This document shows positions 54,037 through 62,964 of a DNA stretch of 64,000 nt, piece by piece. The first letter of the stretch is position 1, and the number at the start of each line of letters is the position of its first letter. The notes beneath the pieces are model-generated. The model did not search any database. It was not told the origin of the DNA and saw nothing but the letters and a program-made list of their open reading frames with translations. Source of the stretch: G963668345 sp965226215 (GTDB lineage Bacteria > Acidobacteriota > Terriglobia > Bryobacterales > UBA6623); NCBI GenBank assembly GCA_965226215.1, contig CBDDCH010000002.1, positions 3,038,001-3,102,000 on the forward strand. The letters run 5' to 3'. The translations under genes were made by a program, and so were the position numbers.

Positions 54037-56403
54037 CTAGTTCCTCAAGGGCTTGCCTGTGTTGAGGATGTGCTCCATCCGCTGTTGGGTTTTCTTCTCG
54101 CCGCAGAGGCTCAAGAAGGCTTCCCGCTCGAGGCCCAGTAGATACTCTTCCGAGACCAGGCTCGCCTGGGAGAGGGGCCCGCCGCTCAGGACGTGAGCCA
54201 GCTTCCGACCGACCCGCAGGTCGTAGTCGCTGATGTAGCCGGCCTCGTGCGCCAGATAAAGATCGAGCTGCAACGCCGCAAGAACCGGACTTCCCCCTAC
54301 AAGGACTTCACGCCGCGGGGAGGGTTCGTAGCCGGCCGCCGCCAAGTTCAGCACCGCTTGTTTGGCGTCAGCCATCAGGCGGTCCCGGTTCATCGTGATG
54401 GCGTCCACCGGACGCAAGAATCGCCACTGTTGCGCTTCGGCGGCGCTCGAAGAGACTCGGGCCATCCCTATCTTGTCGAAGACGGCCCGTGTTGGCGGAA
54501 TCAAGTTGTGGTTCGTGCCGGGCCCTTCGGTGTATCTGCGAAGAAGCTGTGTGCATCCGCCGGCTGCCGGGATCAGCCCTGCCCCTACTTCCACCAAACC
54601 CATATAGGACTCGGCAGCGGCCTGCACGCGATCGCAGTGCATGGCTAGCTCGCAACCACCTGCCAGGGTCTGATGGAAAACCGCGGCGACAGTCGGCTTC
54701 GTCGAGCTGGCCAACAATCGAAAGTGTCTCTGTATCTGCTTGACCTCCCGGTCGATCTGCTCCCAATTTCCCGCGCGACTCAGTTCGAGCAGCATCATCA
54801 AGTTGGCGCCGACACAGAAGTTCTCGCCCTCGTTGCCGATCACCAACCCCTCGTAGCGCGACTCAACCTTGCCGATTGCCTTTTCGAGCAGCGAGGAAAC
54901 TTTGGCGTCCAGCGAGTTTGCTTTGGAATGAAATTCAACGCAAGCCACACCGTCGCCCAGATCGAGGAGACTGGCGCTTTCGTTCGACTCCAAAACCCCT
55001 TTTGCGCGCCGTATCGAAGACAAGGAAAGCGTACCCGGCCAATCCTCGATAGACTTGAAACGACCTGAGCCCAGGTCGAAGAAGTAAGGTTTCTCCTTGC
55101 GCTCGGTGTAGAACGACTTCTCGCGTGAGCCCAGAACCTTCCGCACGAGCGGCGGAATGCTCTTCTTCTCTTTCTTCATGCGGGCAACCGATTCTTCGAC
55201 ACCGATGCGGTCCCAAATCTCGAAGATACCGAGCTGCCAGTTGAAGCCCGCTTTCATGGTCGTATCGACACTGACGATGTCGTCCGTGATTTCCGGGATC
55301 CGAGCAGCGGTGTAGAGCAACAATTCGCTGATCGTGGCCCACAAAAACCGTCCCGCCGGATCGTCGGAGCGGATAAGAAATCGGATTCGGTCGCCTAGGT
55401 CGTCGATGTTTTGTGCGAGTTCCAGCACGGGCCATTTGGGTTGCCGGGGTTCTCGATAATCCATCGATTGGAGATCCAGCACGAGCCGGTTTTTGCGGGA
55501 TCCGCCTTTCGCCCTGGTGTAGAATCCCCGACCGGCTTTGTCGCCGGCCATGCCCTCGGCGACCATTTGGCGAAGGAGATCGGGAGGATCGTAGACGTCT
55601 CGTTTCTCGTCTTCGGGAACAAGCCGGTGAAGCGTTTCGGCGATAAACAGGCAGACGTCGATACCGGTGAAGTCAGCCAGTCGAAAGGTGGCCATGCGCG
55701 GACGCCCGATGAGCGGCCCGGTAAGGGTATCGACTTCCTCCACGGACAGGCCTTGCGCCAGCATCGTCTTCACGGTATGCATGACCGTGAACAGAAAAAT
55801 GCGGTTGGCGATAAAATTGGGGCGGTCTTGAGCGTACACCAGGACCTTGCCGAGGCGGCGGTCGCAGAAGTCCGAGACGAAATCCAAAACCTGCGGTTTC
55901 GTTTCCGGGCCAGGAATGACCTCGACCAGCCGCATCTGCCGTGGCGGGTTAAAGAAATGGGTTCCCAGCCAGTGCTTACGAAAATCCTCGGAGTAGCCTT
56001 CCGCTAGTGCACCGATCGGCAGTCCGGACGTGTTTGAGCTGACGAGGGATCCTTTCTTGCGCCGTTGGTCGACCTTCGCCAGTAGCGTTCGCTTCACCTC
56101 GAAATTCTCCACCACCGCTTCGATGACCCAGTCAGCTTCGTGGATACGCTCCAGGTCATCATCGAAATTCCCAATTTCGATTAGGGCTGAGGTCTCGGGT
56201 GTAAAGAACGCCGGAGGACGCGATTTGTGGAGGCCCTTCAAGGCCTTCGCGGCGATCGAGTTTCGGACAGCGTGGCTGTCTGCTTCTTCGGACGGCACAT
56301 CAAGCAATAGGCAGGGGACACCCGAATTCGCCAGATGCGCGGCGATCCGGGAACCCATTGTCCCGGCACCGAGAACGGCTGCTTTGCGGATTTTCCTGAC
56401 CAT
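54037..56403 (-). CDS. 3-hydroxyacyl-CoA dehydrogenase / enoyl-CoA hydratase, FadN-like
   Basis: 788 residues. The N-terminal Rossmann fold has VLGAGTMGSRIAAHLANSG (NAD site), then GTHFFNPPRQMRLVEVIPG with the catalytic His, and RPNFIANRI. The dehydrogenase C-terminal domain ends near residue 400. A crotonase domain follows (about 470-700): VACVEFHSKANSLDAK, GNEGENFCVGAN (oxyanion hole) and VGAGLIPAAGGCTQLL. The domain order (dehydrogenase first) is that of FadN, not FadB. It catalyses two steps of fatty acid beta-oxidation. Start ATG 56403 gives the standard N-terminus. No thiolase is adjacent. Confidence 0.9.
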   Translation of the reverse strand: MVRKIRKAAVLGAGTMGSRIAAHLANSGVPCLLLDVPSEEADSHAVRNSIAAKALKGLHKSRPPAFFTPETSALIEIGNFDDDLERIHEADWVIEAVVENFEVKRTLLAKVDQRRKKGSLVSSNTSGLPIGALAEGYSEDFRKHWLGTHFFNPPRQMRLVEVIPGPETKPQVLDFVSDFCDRRLGKVLVYAQDRPNFIANRIFLFTVMHTVKTMLAQGLSVEEVDTLTGPLIGRPRMATFRLADFTGIDVCLFIAETLHRLVPEDEKRDVYDPPDLLRQMVAEGMAGDKAGRGFYTRAKGGSRKNRLVLDLQSMDYREPRQPKWPVLELAQNIDDLGDRIRFLIRSDDPAGRFLWATISELLLYTAARIPEITDDIVSVDTTMKAGFNWQLGIFEIWDRIGVEESVARMKKEKKSIPPLVRKVLGSREKSFYTERKEKPYFFDLGSGRFKSIEDWPGTLSLSSIRRAKGVLESNESASLLDLGDGVACVEFHSKANSLDAKVSSLLEKAIGKVESRYEGLVIGNEGENFCVGANLMMLLELSRAGNWEQIDREVKQIQRHFRLLASSTKPTVAAVFHQTLAGGCELAMHCDRVQAAAESYMGLVEVGAGLIPAAGGCTQLLRRYTEGPGTNHNLIPPTRAVFDKIGMARVSSSAAEAQQWRFLRPVDAITMNRDRLMADAKQAVLNLAAAGYEPSPRREVLVGGSPVLAALQLDLYLAHEAGYISDYDLRVGRKLAHVLSGGPLSQASLVSEEYLLGLEREAFLSLCGEKKTQQRMEHILNTGKPLRN

Positions 56404-56595
56404 CTACCCGTCTTTGACCGGCAAGAGGACGACGATACCACAGTGGGCGACCAGATTGGTTGGCGACAGGTGAGGGAAGTGAGAGTCGTACGCTCACTCG
56501 CTTTTAGCGCGCCACCAGGTGAAGCTCAAGAGGGGATAGAGCAGGGGACGGTGTGTTGCAGCAGAATGAAGGCGCCGATTCAGCAGCAGGCTGGG

Positions 56596-56799
56596 CTAAG
56601 GCGTCTCCTCGGAATCGGTGATGTGTTCGAAGGTATCGACCTCCAGACCGTCTTCCCCAGGGTCCGGCTTATGGCGAGAACGTTTTCGCCTGTCCGCAAG
56701 GTCTTCGCCGTGAGATGCAAGACGCGAGCGCGGTCGCGATTCTGCTCGACGGACGTTTTGGTCCCGTTCCGTTTTGAAGATGGACGAGATGGGTAGCAT
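56596..56799 (-). CDS. Small hypothetical protein
   Basis: A 67-codon frame from ATG 56799 with a G/A-rich GGGGAAG about ten bases upstream. The protein is highly charged and lacks hydrophobic segments: LPISSIFKTERDQNVRRAES then many Arg, Asp and Glu and a terminal HITDSEETP. No family recognised. It lies upstream of fadN on the same strand, about 190 bp apart. It may be real, but its composition is also what chance frames in this genome produce. Confidence 0.35.
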   Translation of the reverse strand: MLPISSIFKTERDQNVRRAESRPRSRLASHGEDLADRRKRSRHKPDPGEDGLEVDTFEHITDSEETP

Positions 56800-56867
56800 G
56801 ATGAAAGCTTCCCCTATTCTGTTATCGGCTGGTTGGCGGAGAATGTTTAAACTTCGGGGGTGTGGCG

Positions 56868-56894
56868 TTGGCCGGCGAGGCGCTTGTGTATAAT
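56868..56894 (+). promoter_or_regulatory. Possible sigma-70 promoter
   Basis: TTGGCC is followed after 15-16 bp by a perfect TATAAT. It points toward mutT, but IS630 is inserted 21 bp after the -10 element. The spacing is slightly short for the consensus. Confidence 0.35.
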
Positions 56895-56915
56895 CCGGTC
56901 GGTCAAGACGAGCTA

Positions 56916-58068
56916 GTGTAGTGCCACATAAATAGCTGTACAATAACACCCTTTTCGCGGTAGGATGGTTTATGTGGCCATCCGCTGACGCTCTAGCCCT
57001 CACCGCTCCGCAGCGAAACGCTCTTCGTCGCCTCGTTCGAGGCCGCAATACGACGCAGGAAATGGTCTTGCGAGCGCACATTGTTTTGCGCTGTGCGCAG
57101 GGGTTGGCGAACCACGCCATGGCCCGCGAACTCGGCGTCAACCGCAAGACCGTCATCCTGTGGCGAAAGCGCTTCGCCCAGTCCGGCCTCGACGGACTCC
57201 GCGATCGGACGCGCCCCGGACGCAAACCGGCGCTCTCCGCTGAATTCGTCCAATGCATCCTCGATACAACGCTTCACGAGAAGCCCCGGGCGGCCACGCA
57301 TTGGAGCACCCGCACCATCGCCAAGCACTTGGGCGTCTCCAAGATGGCCATCCAGCGCGTCTGGAAAGCGCACGGACTGCAGCCCCATCGCCTCGAAACT
57401 TTCAAGCTCAGCCGCGACAAGCAGTTCGTCGAGAAACTCCGCGACGTGGTCGGGCTGTACTTGAATCCGCCCGAGCACGCGCTGGTGCTCAGCGTCGATG
57501 AGAAAAGCCAGATCCAGGCCTTAGACCGCAGCCAGCCGGGACTGCCCCTGAAAAAGGGTCGCGCCGGCACCATGACCCACGACTTCAAACGACATGGCAC
57601 AACGACGCTGTTCGCCGCCTTCAATGTGCTCGACGGCCAGGTGATCGGGGACTGTCTGCCGCGACATCGGCACCAGGAATTCCTCAAATTCCTACGCAAG
57701 ATCGATCGCGAAACGCCACCGGCGCTGGAGCTGCATCTGATCGTGGACAACTACTCCACGCATAAGCATGAGCAGGTGAAGAAGTGGCTCGCGAAGCACC
57801 CCCGCTTCCACTTTCACTTCATTCCCACGTCTTCTTCTTGGCTCAATCTCGTCGAGCGCTGGTTCCGCGAGCTGACACAGAAGCGCATCCGCCGCGGCGT
57901 GTTCCGCAGTGTTCCCGAACTCGAGGCCGCCATCCACGAGTACCTGGAAGCGAGCAACCAAGCGGCCAAGCCCTTTGTCTGGACAGCTCCGGCACAAGAT
58001 ATCCTCGCCAAAGTCGAGCGCGCCGCCAAAACCCACGCCATTGTCCAGAACCGTTAGTGGCACTACAC
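56916..58068 (+). mobile_element. IS630-family insertion sequence
   Basis: 1153 bp. Ends GTGTAGTGCCAC and GTGGCACTACAC are perfect inverted repeats, flanked by TA on both sides, the usual IS630 target. It lies in an intergenic region and interrupts no gene that I can see. Confidence 0.92.
56972..58057 (+). CDS. IS630-family transposase
   Basis: 361 residues. An N-terminal helix-turn-helix (ANHAMARELGVNRKTVILWRKRF) and winged-helix region (STRTIAKHLGVSKMAIQRVWKAHG) precede the DDE domain: LSVDEKSQIQALDR, HLIVDNYSTHKHEQVKKWL and SSWLNLVERWFRELTQKRIRRG. The frame is complete, so the element is probably autonomous. It is the only copy in the window. Confidence 0.94.
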   Translation: MWPSADALALTAPQRNALRRLVRGRNTTQEMVLRAHIVLRCAQGLANHAMARELGVNRKTVILWRKRFAQSGLDGLRDRTRPGRKPALSAEFVQCILDTTLHEKPRAATHWSTRTIAKHLGVSKMAIQRVWKAHGLQPHRLETFKLSRDKQFVEKLRDVVGLYLNPPEHALVLSVDEKSQIQALDRSQPGLPLKKGRAGTMTHDFKRHGTTTLFAAFNVLDGQVIGDCLPRHRHQEFLKFLRKIDRETPPALELHLIVDNYSTHKHEQVKKWLAKHPRFHFHFIPTSSSWLNLVERWFRELTQKRIRRGVFRSVPELEAAIHEYLEASNQAAKPFVWTAPAQDILAKVERAAKTHAIVQNR

Positions 58069-58089
58069 TAGGTGAACTAAGCTCTCGAC

Positions 58090-58198
58090 AATACACTCAC
58101 GTTTCGGGCGAGTGCAGGCGGGCACAGCATGCTGTGCCCCTACAGATCTGTTGGCTGCCTGGAAATGTAGGGGCACGGTATGCCGTGCCCGAAGTTCC
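58090..58198. repeat. Palindromic intergenic repeat, copy 1
   Basis: 109 bp, nearly the same as 62380-62488. It starts AATACACTCACGTTTCGGGC and includes two hairpins: GGGCACAGCATGCTGTGCCC, and a second formed by GGGGCACGGTATGCCGTGCCC-type sequence, ending GAAGTTCC. It directly follows IS630. Confidence 0.8.
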
Positions 58199-58351
58199 AG
58201 GAATAGATGGCGTAACTTTCCTCGCTCTGGGGCCGGAGCGGGGAAGCGGCCGCCGACGTCGGCCACGACGTGTCGGGTCCCTGCCACTCCCCGCCGCTTT
58301 TCGGTGGGAGTTTGGTTCGTCCGCAGTGAGTACTGATCCCGTTCCGGCTCT

Positions 58352-58744
58352 ATGACAACGGTCACAGCAGCGATCATCGAGCGGCGCGGTCGCGTTTTGG
58401 TCTGCCGCCGGCGCTTCGATCAGGATCACCCGGGAAAATGGGAGTTTCCGGGTGGCAAGCTGAAGCCGGGCGAGCAGCCGGCCGAGACACTGAGACGCGA
58501 GTTGCGGGAAGAGCTCAAGATCGATGCGGACATTGGCGAGGAGGTCACGCGGTATTGCTACCGCTACCCGGGTCGCCGAGCCATCCTTCTGGTGTTCTTT
58601 CGCGTTTCAGGATTCACAGGCGAGCCCGACTACCACCACTTTCAACAAGCGTCGTGGGCCCCGCCGGCTGATTTGCCCAGGTTTGATTTCCTTGAAGGGG
58701 ATGTCGCCTTTGTCCAGGGGTTGGCGGCCGGCAAGTACGACTAG
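58352..58744 (+). CDS. MutT-type (8-oxo-dGTP) NUDIX pyrophosphohydrolase
   Basis: 130 residues. The Nudix box reads GGKLKPGEQPAETLRRELREE followed by LKI, matching G-x5-E-x7-R-E-U-x-E-E-x-G-U except for Lys in place of the final Gly. The N-terminal TVTAAIIERRGRVLVCRRR and WEFPGGK are those of the MutT/CTP pyrophosphohydrolase group. It is likely to remove oxidised or damaged nucleoside triphosphates. The length is typical. Palindromic repeats on either side and IS630 upstream isolate it from other genes. Confidence 0.88.
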   Translation: MTTVTAAIIERRGRVLVCRRRFDQDHPGKWEFPGGKLKPGEQPAETLRRELREELKIDADIGEEVTRYCYRYPGRRAILLVFFRVSGFTGEPDYHHFQQASWAPPADLPRFDFLEGDVAFVQGLAAGKYD

Positions 58745-58878
58745 TGGCGTCCCAACTTATTATCACGCCCACAGTGGTCAGCACCCCGAGCTAGCCGCAA
58801 GCGACGTGGCACACGGGAAGCGCTCGTCAGGGAAAGCCTTTGTATGGATGGATCGGTATCTCGATAGCTCGGAAACAG

Positions 58879-59048
58879 GTGTCGGTAGGAGTACCGACAC
58901 GGCAGGTCTGGGGACCTGCGCCACCATGAGGCTGCGTGGGTCTCACACGAGGGTTTGTTCTTAAGGCGTGGTGTGCGTCGTTGTGGCGCAGACGCCTACG
59001 TTTGCCGCGTCGACACTCGTGTCGATGCCGCGTTACGCCAACGTAGGC
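58879..59048. repeat. Cluster of perfect hairpins
   Basis: Three palindromes in 170 bp. GTGTCGGTA/TACCGACAC with a 4-base loop lies at 58879-58900. GCAGGTCTGGGGACCTGC lies at 58902-58919. A larger fold at about 58992-59048 has outer arms CGCCTACGTT/AACGTAGGCG and an inner TCGACACTCGTGTCGA. The rest of the 380-bp space between mutT and the protease holds no gene. Confidence 0.7.
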
Positions 59049-59124
59049 GAAGAGCGAGATCTTGCGCCCGTGGGCGGCGGAGCACGCGCTGCCCAGCTAT
59101 CCTTCGCGTCGAGATCGAACAACC

Positions 59125-60018
59125 CTAAAACTGGAAAGGCGACGGCGTGAAACTCAACACGAAGATAACGGCTAGCGCGATGCCGACGATTCTCCGGCCA
59201 CGACCCAGCTGCAGGGAGTCATTGAGAGTCGGTGGGTGCTTGATGCCCATGAACCACAACAGAATCAGCATGACCGAATAGTGATAGCCATGCGAGAGGG
59301 TCACAAGGGCTAGCCCGACGAACGCAAGACCCGCAATCAAACGGCTCTTGCGGCCAAAGAGCGCGTAGCTGATATGTCCGCCGTCTAGTTGGCTGATCGG
59401 CAACAGGTTTAATGCTGTGACAAAGAGTCCCACCCAGCCCGCAAAGGCGACCGAGTGTAGGAATAGTTCGGTACCCTCGTCGCGCGCGCCGAAGAGCACC
59501 CACTCAATGGCCCTGAAAAGCAGAGGGTCCCCCAGAACGATGGCCCCATCCTGGCCTCCTGCCGGTACGTGTTCAGAAACGGCGACGCCGATGATACTCA
59601 ATGGAATTGCAACTACAAGACCGGCAATCGGCCCGGCAGCCGCAATGTCGAAAAGCGCCCGCCGGCTCGGGATGTAGGACGACATGCGAATCACTGCTCC
59701 CAGCGTGCCTAGGAACGAGGGGAACGGAATGAAGTAGGGCAGCGTCGCCGTTACACGATGGTACCGGGCGGCGAAATAGTGGCCGAACTCGTGCGCCGTT
59801 AATATGGTCAATAGGCTTACCGAGTATACCCACCCGCCCATAACCGTCGTCGTTACCACAGTCAGCGCAAACAGCAGCAGATGTAGCCAGACGCGAGATT
59901 TGCGCTCCACCATCGCCGCCGGCAGGACGCGGCGGAATCCGCCGTTCCAACTCGGCGGGAGCGGGCCGGTGAGCACTGGGGTCGGTTGAGCGGCGGAAGG
60001 ATCAGGGCCGGAAGACAT
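59125..60018 (-). CDS. Site-2-protease-type membrane metalloprotease (M50)
   Basis: 297 residues with about six membrane segments. The zinc site is HEFGH at 76-80 (TILTAHEFGHYFAARYH), and the third ligand is the Asp of ISQLDGGHISYALFG near residue 232. An extra SYIPSRRALFDIAAAGPIAGL segment is typical of M50B proteins of this type. It cleaves transmembrane segments of target proteins inside the membrane, often in stress signalling. No anti-sigma factor is adjacent, so the target is unknown. The N-terminal ~40 residues are soluble and proline-rich. Confidence 0.88.
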   Translation of the reverse strand: MSSGPDPSAAQPTPVLTGPLPPSWNGGFRRVLPAAMVERKSRVWLHLLLFALTVVTTTVMGGWVYSVSLLTILTAHEFGHYFAARYHRVTATLPYFIPFPSFLGTLGAVIRMSSYIPSRRALFDIAAAGPIAGLVVAIPLSIIGVAVSEHVPAGGQDGAIVLGDPLLFRAIEWVLFGARDEGTELFLHSVAFAGWVGLFVTALNLLPISQLDGGHISYALFGRKSRLIAGLAFVGLALVTLSHGYHYSVMLILLWFMGIKHPPTLNDSLQLGRGRRIVGIALAVIFVLSFTPSPFQF

Positions 60019-60171
60019 CTTCTGTTACCAGGTTACGACAAAAAATGGTTCCTGAGTGCCCTCCCTAGACCTGTTGATGCCGGTCATCTTCGTTTATGCA
60101 CGGGTCGAGCGGGTGGCGGATAAATCTTCCCCTCATCTGGGCCGATACGAGTCTTACACCCAAGAGCCACC

Positions 60172-61044
60172 ATGTTTTCGATCATCGGCATCGTTGTCGT
60201 GCTGGGGTCCGTCTTCGGCGGGTACCTGATGCATGGCGGAGAGATGGCAGTTTTGATCCAGCCCTCGGAGTTCCTCATCATCTGGGGCGCCGCCCCGGGG
60301 AGTGTGATCATCGCTACTCCCTTGCCGATTCTAATGCGACTTCTCAAAAACTTCGGCAAGGTTCTCGGTGGTAGCCGATATAACAAAGCCACCTATCTCG
60401 ACACACTGATGCTGATGAACTCGCTTTTTCAGGTGGCTCGGAAGCAAGGGATGATGAAGCTCGAGCCCGACGTCGAGGCTCCCGACAAGAGTCAAATCTT
60501 CAAGAAGCACCCGAAATTCCTCAAAGACCACCATGCCCTGCACTTCGTCTGTGACACGCTGCGGATGGCGATCAGCGGCGGCATTCCCCCTTTTGACCTG
60601 GATCAGATGATCGAGTCCGATTTGGAGGTCCATCACGCGCACAATCACCAACCCGTCCATTCGCTGACAACTGTCTCGGACGCCCTGCCCGGGCTGGGGA
60701 TCGTCGCCGCGGTGCTAGGAATCGTTATCACCATGCGCTCGCTGGGAGGCCCGCCGGAAGAGCTCGGACACAAGGTAGCCGCTGCCCTAGTAGGGACTTT
60801 TCTGGGCATTCTCACCTGCTACGGGTTTCTCTCCCCCCTGGCCGGAGCGATGGCCGCCATCGACGAGGCAGAGGGGGCCTATTACCGAGTCCTGAAGGCT
60901 GGATTGGTCGCTTTCGTCAAGGGCCACCCACCGATTATGGCGCTCGAATTCGCACGCCGCGGCGTGCCGCACGAGAACAGGCCCACTTTTCAAGAAATGG
61001 AGGCCGCATGCAAGAAGAGTCCGAAGAAGGTGGAGAAGGCGTAG
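60172..61044 (+). CDS. motA: Flagellar stator protein MotA
   Basis: 290 residues with four membrane helices. The N-terminus IIGIVVVLGSVFGGYLMHGGEM and the block TTVSDALPGLGIVAAVLGIVITM, with VGTFLGILTCYGFLSPLAGAM, are those of MotA; the cytoplasmic loop is rich in charged residues. With MotB it forms the proton- or sodium-driven torque generator. Its stop overlaps the motB start by 37 bp, a usual arrangement. The adjacent ISL3 removes the partner, so it is probably non-functional unless another motB exists. Confidence 0.92.
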   Translation: MFSIIGIVVVLGSVFGGYLMHGGEMAVLIQPSEFLIIWGAAPGSVIIATPLPILMRLLKNFGKVLGGSRYNKATYLDTLMLMNSLFQVARKQGMMKLEPDVEAPDKSQIFKKHPKFLKDHHALHFVCDTLRMAISGGIPPFDLDQMIESDLEVHHAHNHQPVHSLTTVSDALPGLGIVAAVLGIVITMRSLGGPPEELGHKVAAALVGTFLGILTCYGFLSPLAGAMAAIDEAEGAYYRVLKAGLVAFVKGHPPIMALEFARRGVPHENRPTFQEMEAACKKSPKKVEKA

Positions 61045-61076
61045 CTGGCCAGGCTCCGATCATCATTAAAAAAGTC
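61008..61076 (+). pseudogene. motB: motB stump, truncated by ISL3
   Basis: ATG 61008 overlaps the end of motA. The 23 codons read MQEESEEGGEGVAGQ then APIIIKKV, which is how MotB begins before its single helix (normally ...KK..GGGHHGGAWKVAYADF). The ISL3 end follows immediately. Neither the transmembrane helix with its essential Asp nor the OmpA-like domain is present on the far side of the element. Confidence 0.85.
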
Positions 61077-62375
61077 GGCTCTTCCGGGTTTTAAGTGGGC
61101 GAAGGAGCCAGATCGAGTTTCCCACAGTGGAAGTAGATGGCGTTGATGAAGTTCTGTTGATTGCGGAAACCGCGCGCCGTGGCCTTGACCCATTGAATCC
61201 TTGAGTTCAACCCCTCGCTGACCGCGTTCGTAATGCGGTGTTTCAGATACGTGAGTATGTTTTCGAGGCGAGCCGTCAACATCCGCGCTACGGTGACCAT
61301 CGGCGTCAGCCGGCTGCGACTCGCCCAGCCGCGCCATTGCTCGAAGAAAGCTCGCGCCGCCGATTCGCGACGATAGTCGAACAGCCGCATCGCCGTTTCC
61401 TTCAACGCCCACGCCCGCGCCGTCTTCAAGTCGCTTTCGCGCAGCGCGCGGAACTCGCGCCAGGCGTCCTCGGAAAAGTTCGCCGGATGCCGCAGCCAAG
61501 CGTACTTCGTGCCTGTCAAACGCTCGTCGCCGAGGGCCAGTAAACGCTTGTTCTCCGCCCGCCGCACCTGGTCCACCGCCTTCGCCAGATGCGCCGCGAT
61601 GTGATATTTGTCGTAAACGATCTTTTTCTCCGATTCGTCGAGATGCTCCCGGGTCGAGGCGACGTAAGGATCCCACATGTCCATCGCGACGGCCTCGACT
61701 CGGGCGAGTTGCTCTGCGCTCAACGTCTTCCAAAAGCCGTCCAGGCTGGCCTGGCGGCGTCCCTCGGCGACGAACAACACGCGCGAGCGGTTGAGATCGT
61801 TGACGACGGTGAGATAGCGATGGCGCTTGCGGAAGCTCTTCTCGTCGACGCCCAGGTAGGGAATCGGCTCTGCCGCGCGACGTTCGAGCCCACGTTGCAC
61901 GGCGCGTTCCAGGATGCCGTGAATCTCGTCCCAGCTCAGCGCCAGCAACTCGGCGATGCCTTGCTGGCTGGCTTCCTTCAGCCACGAGATCGCGAGAGCT
62001 TCAAACAGCGCGGTGAAGCGGCTGGAAGCCTCGGCCCAGGGCAGTCGCACGACGCGCGGCCCGTGCTCGGAGCAGTCGCTGCGCGGCGGCCGGGCGTGCA
62101 GGATCGTGCGGTACTGACAGGTGTCGAGGTGACGCCAGCGGCGTTCGGGCTGATGATCGTGGAGTGCGCACACGGCGCTGCATTGGCGGCACGGCCAGCG
62201 GACTTGCTCGTCGTGTTCGAGGAAGACGTGGACTTCGCCGTCGGCTCGGCGCAGCTCCACTCGCACGACTTTCCAGGGACTTTCGATGCCCAGAATCTGG
62301 CGGTATAGCTCGCGGTCTTGCATCCCGCGAGACTACCACCGAGCCTCACTCGCCCACTAGAAACCCGGAAGAACC
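61077..62375 (-). mobile_element. ISL3-family insertion sequence, copy 2
   Basis: 1299 bp with the same ends as copy 1. The flanking octamers are AAAAAGTC and CATAAATA, so there is no target duplication. The left flank is motB and the right a palindromic repeat, which suggests that the right neighbour was joined by a deletion or exchange between copies. Confidence 0.93.
61091..62323 (-). CDS. ISL3-family transposase (copy 2)
   Basis: 410 residues, intact, differing from copy 1 at a single visible residue (GRRQASLDGFW versus GRSQASLDGFW). All catalytic and zinc motifs seen in copy 1 are preserved (GVDEKSF, DMWDPY, DKYHIAAHL, SEGLNSRI). Confidence 0.94.
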   Translation of the reverse strand: MQDRELYRQILGIESPWKVVRVELRRADGEVHVFLEHDEQVRWPCRQCSAVCALHDHQPERRWRHLDTCQYRTILHARPPRSDCSEHGPRVVRLPWAEASSRFTALFEALAISWLKEASQQGIAELLALSWDEIHGILERAVQRGLERRAAEPIPYLGVDEKSFRKRHRYLTVVNDLNRSRVLFVAEGRRQASLDGFWKTLSAEQLARVEAVAMDMWDPYVASTREHLDESEKKIVYDKYHIAAHLAKAVDQVRRAENKRLLALGDERLTGTKYAWLRHPANFSEDAWREFRALRESDLKTARAWALKETAMRLFDYRRESAARAFFEQWRGWASRSRLTPMVTVARMLTARLENILTYLKHRITNAVSEGLNSRIQWVKATARGFRNQQNFINAIYFHCGKLDLAPSPT

Positions 62376-62379
62376 CATA

Positions 62380-62556
62380 AATACACTCACGTTTCGGGCG
62401 AGGGCAGGCGGGCACAGCATGCTGTGCCCCTACAGATCGATTGGGTGCCTGGAAATGTAGGGGCACGGCATGCCGTGCCCGAAGTTCCCGATCGTCCACC
62501 TGGCTTCTAATAATAAATCTAAATATACGTGACCGAACTTATGAAATGGACTACTT
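62380..62556. repeat. Palindromic intergenic repeat, long copy
   Basis: The first 109 bp match 58090-58198. The continuation, from GAAGTTCCCGATC through CTGGCTTCTAA and ATATACGTGACCGAACTTATG to GGACTACT, matches 8271-8330. This is the only place where both parts occur together, so it may be the fullest version of the element. Confidence 0.75.
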
Positions 62557-62964
62557 AGGCCCCTGTCCTACGTCGTGCCGCCACCACAACGTAGGGGCAC
62601 GACCTGTCGCTGAGCTGTCCAAATTAGTCGAGAAGAGGCGATTTTGGACGGATCAGTCTTTGGTTTCCCGTACCGCTGGGGCTGAGACCCAAACCAGGTC
62701 TTCATCGACGAAAGATGCTCTCCCAATTGCAGTCGGTACCGAAAGCCCTCCGCGCTGACGGCCAAGCGACGGCGAAAACGGCCCCTACAGGGCTTATGAG
62801 GGTAACCGGTCGGAGACTCGCGATGGTGGAAAGAGACCGACATGCGCGCCCGTACAAACAAACGCGATCGTTGATCCGCCTGGTTAATGCGCGCTGGTCT
62901 GCCGAAGGCCGAGCCTGTCACTATATTTTGCGAAACTACAATAGGAGGCATCATCCTTGTATCG
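62557..62964. other. Non-coding stretch between repeat and regulator fragment
   Basis: No convincing gene in about 400 bp. Open frames on both strands look compositional. A short GTAGGGGCACG motif near 62592 echoes the neighbouring palindromic repeat. Confidence 0.4.

Noticed and set aside
62568..62954. Minus-strand frame of ~128 codons
   Set aside because: It covers repeat-derived sequence, lacks family features and has a composition like other chance frames.
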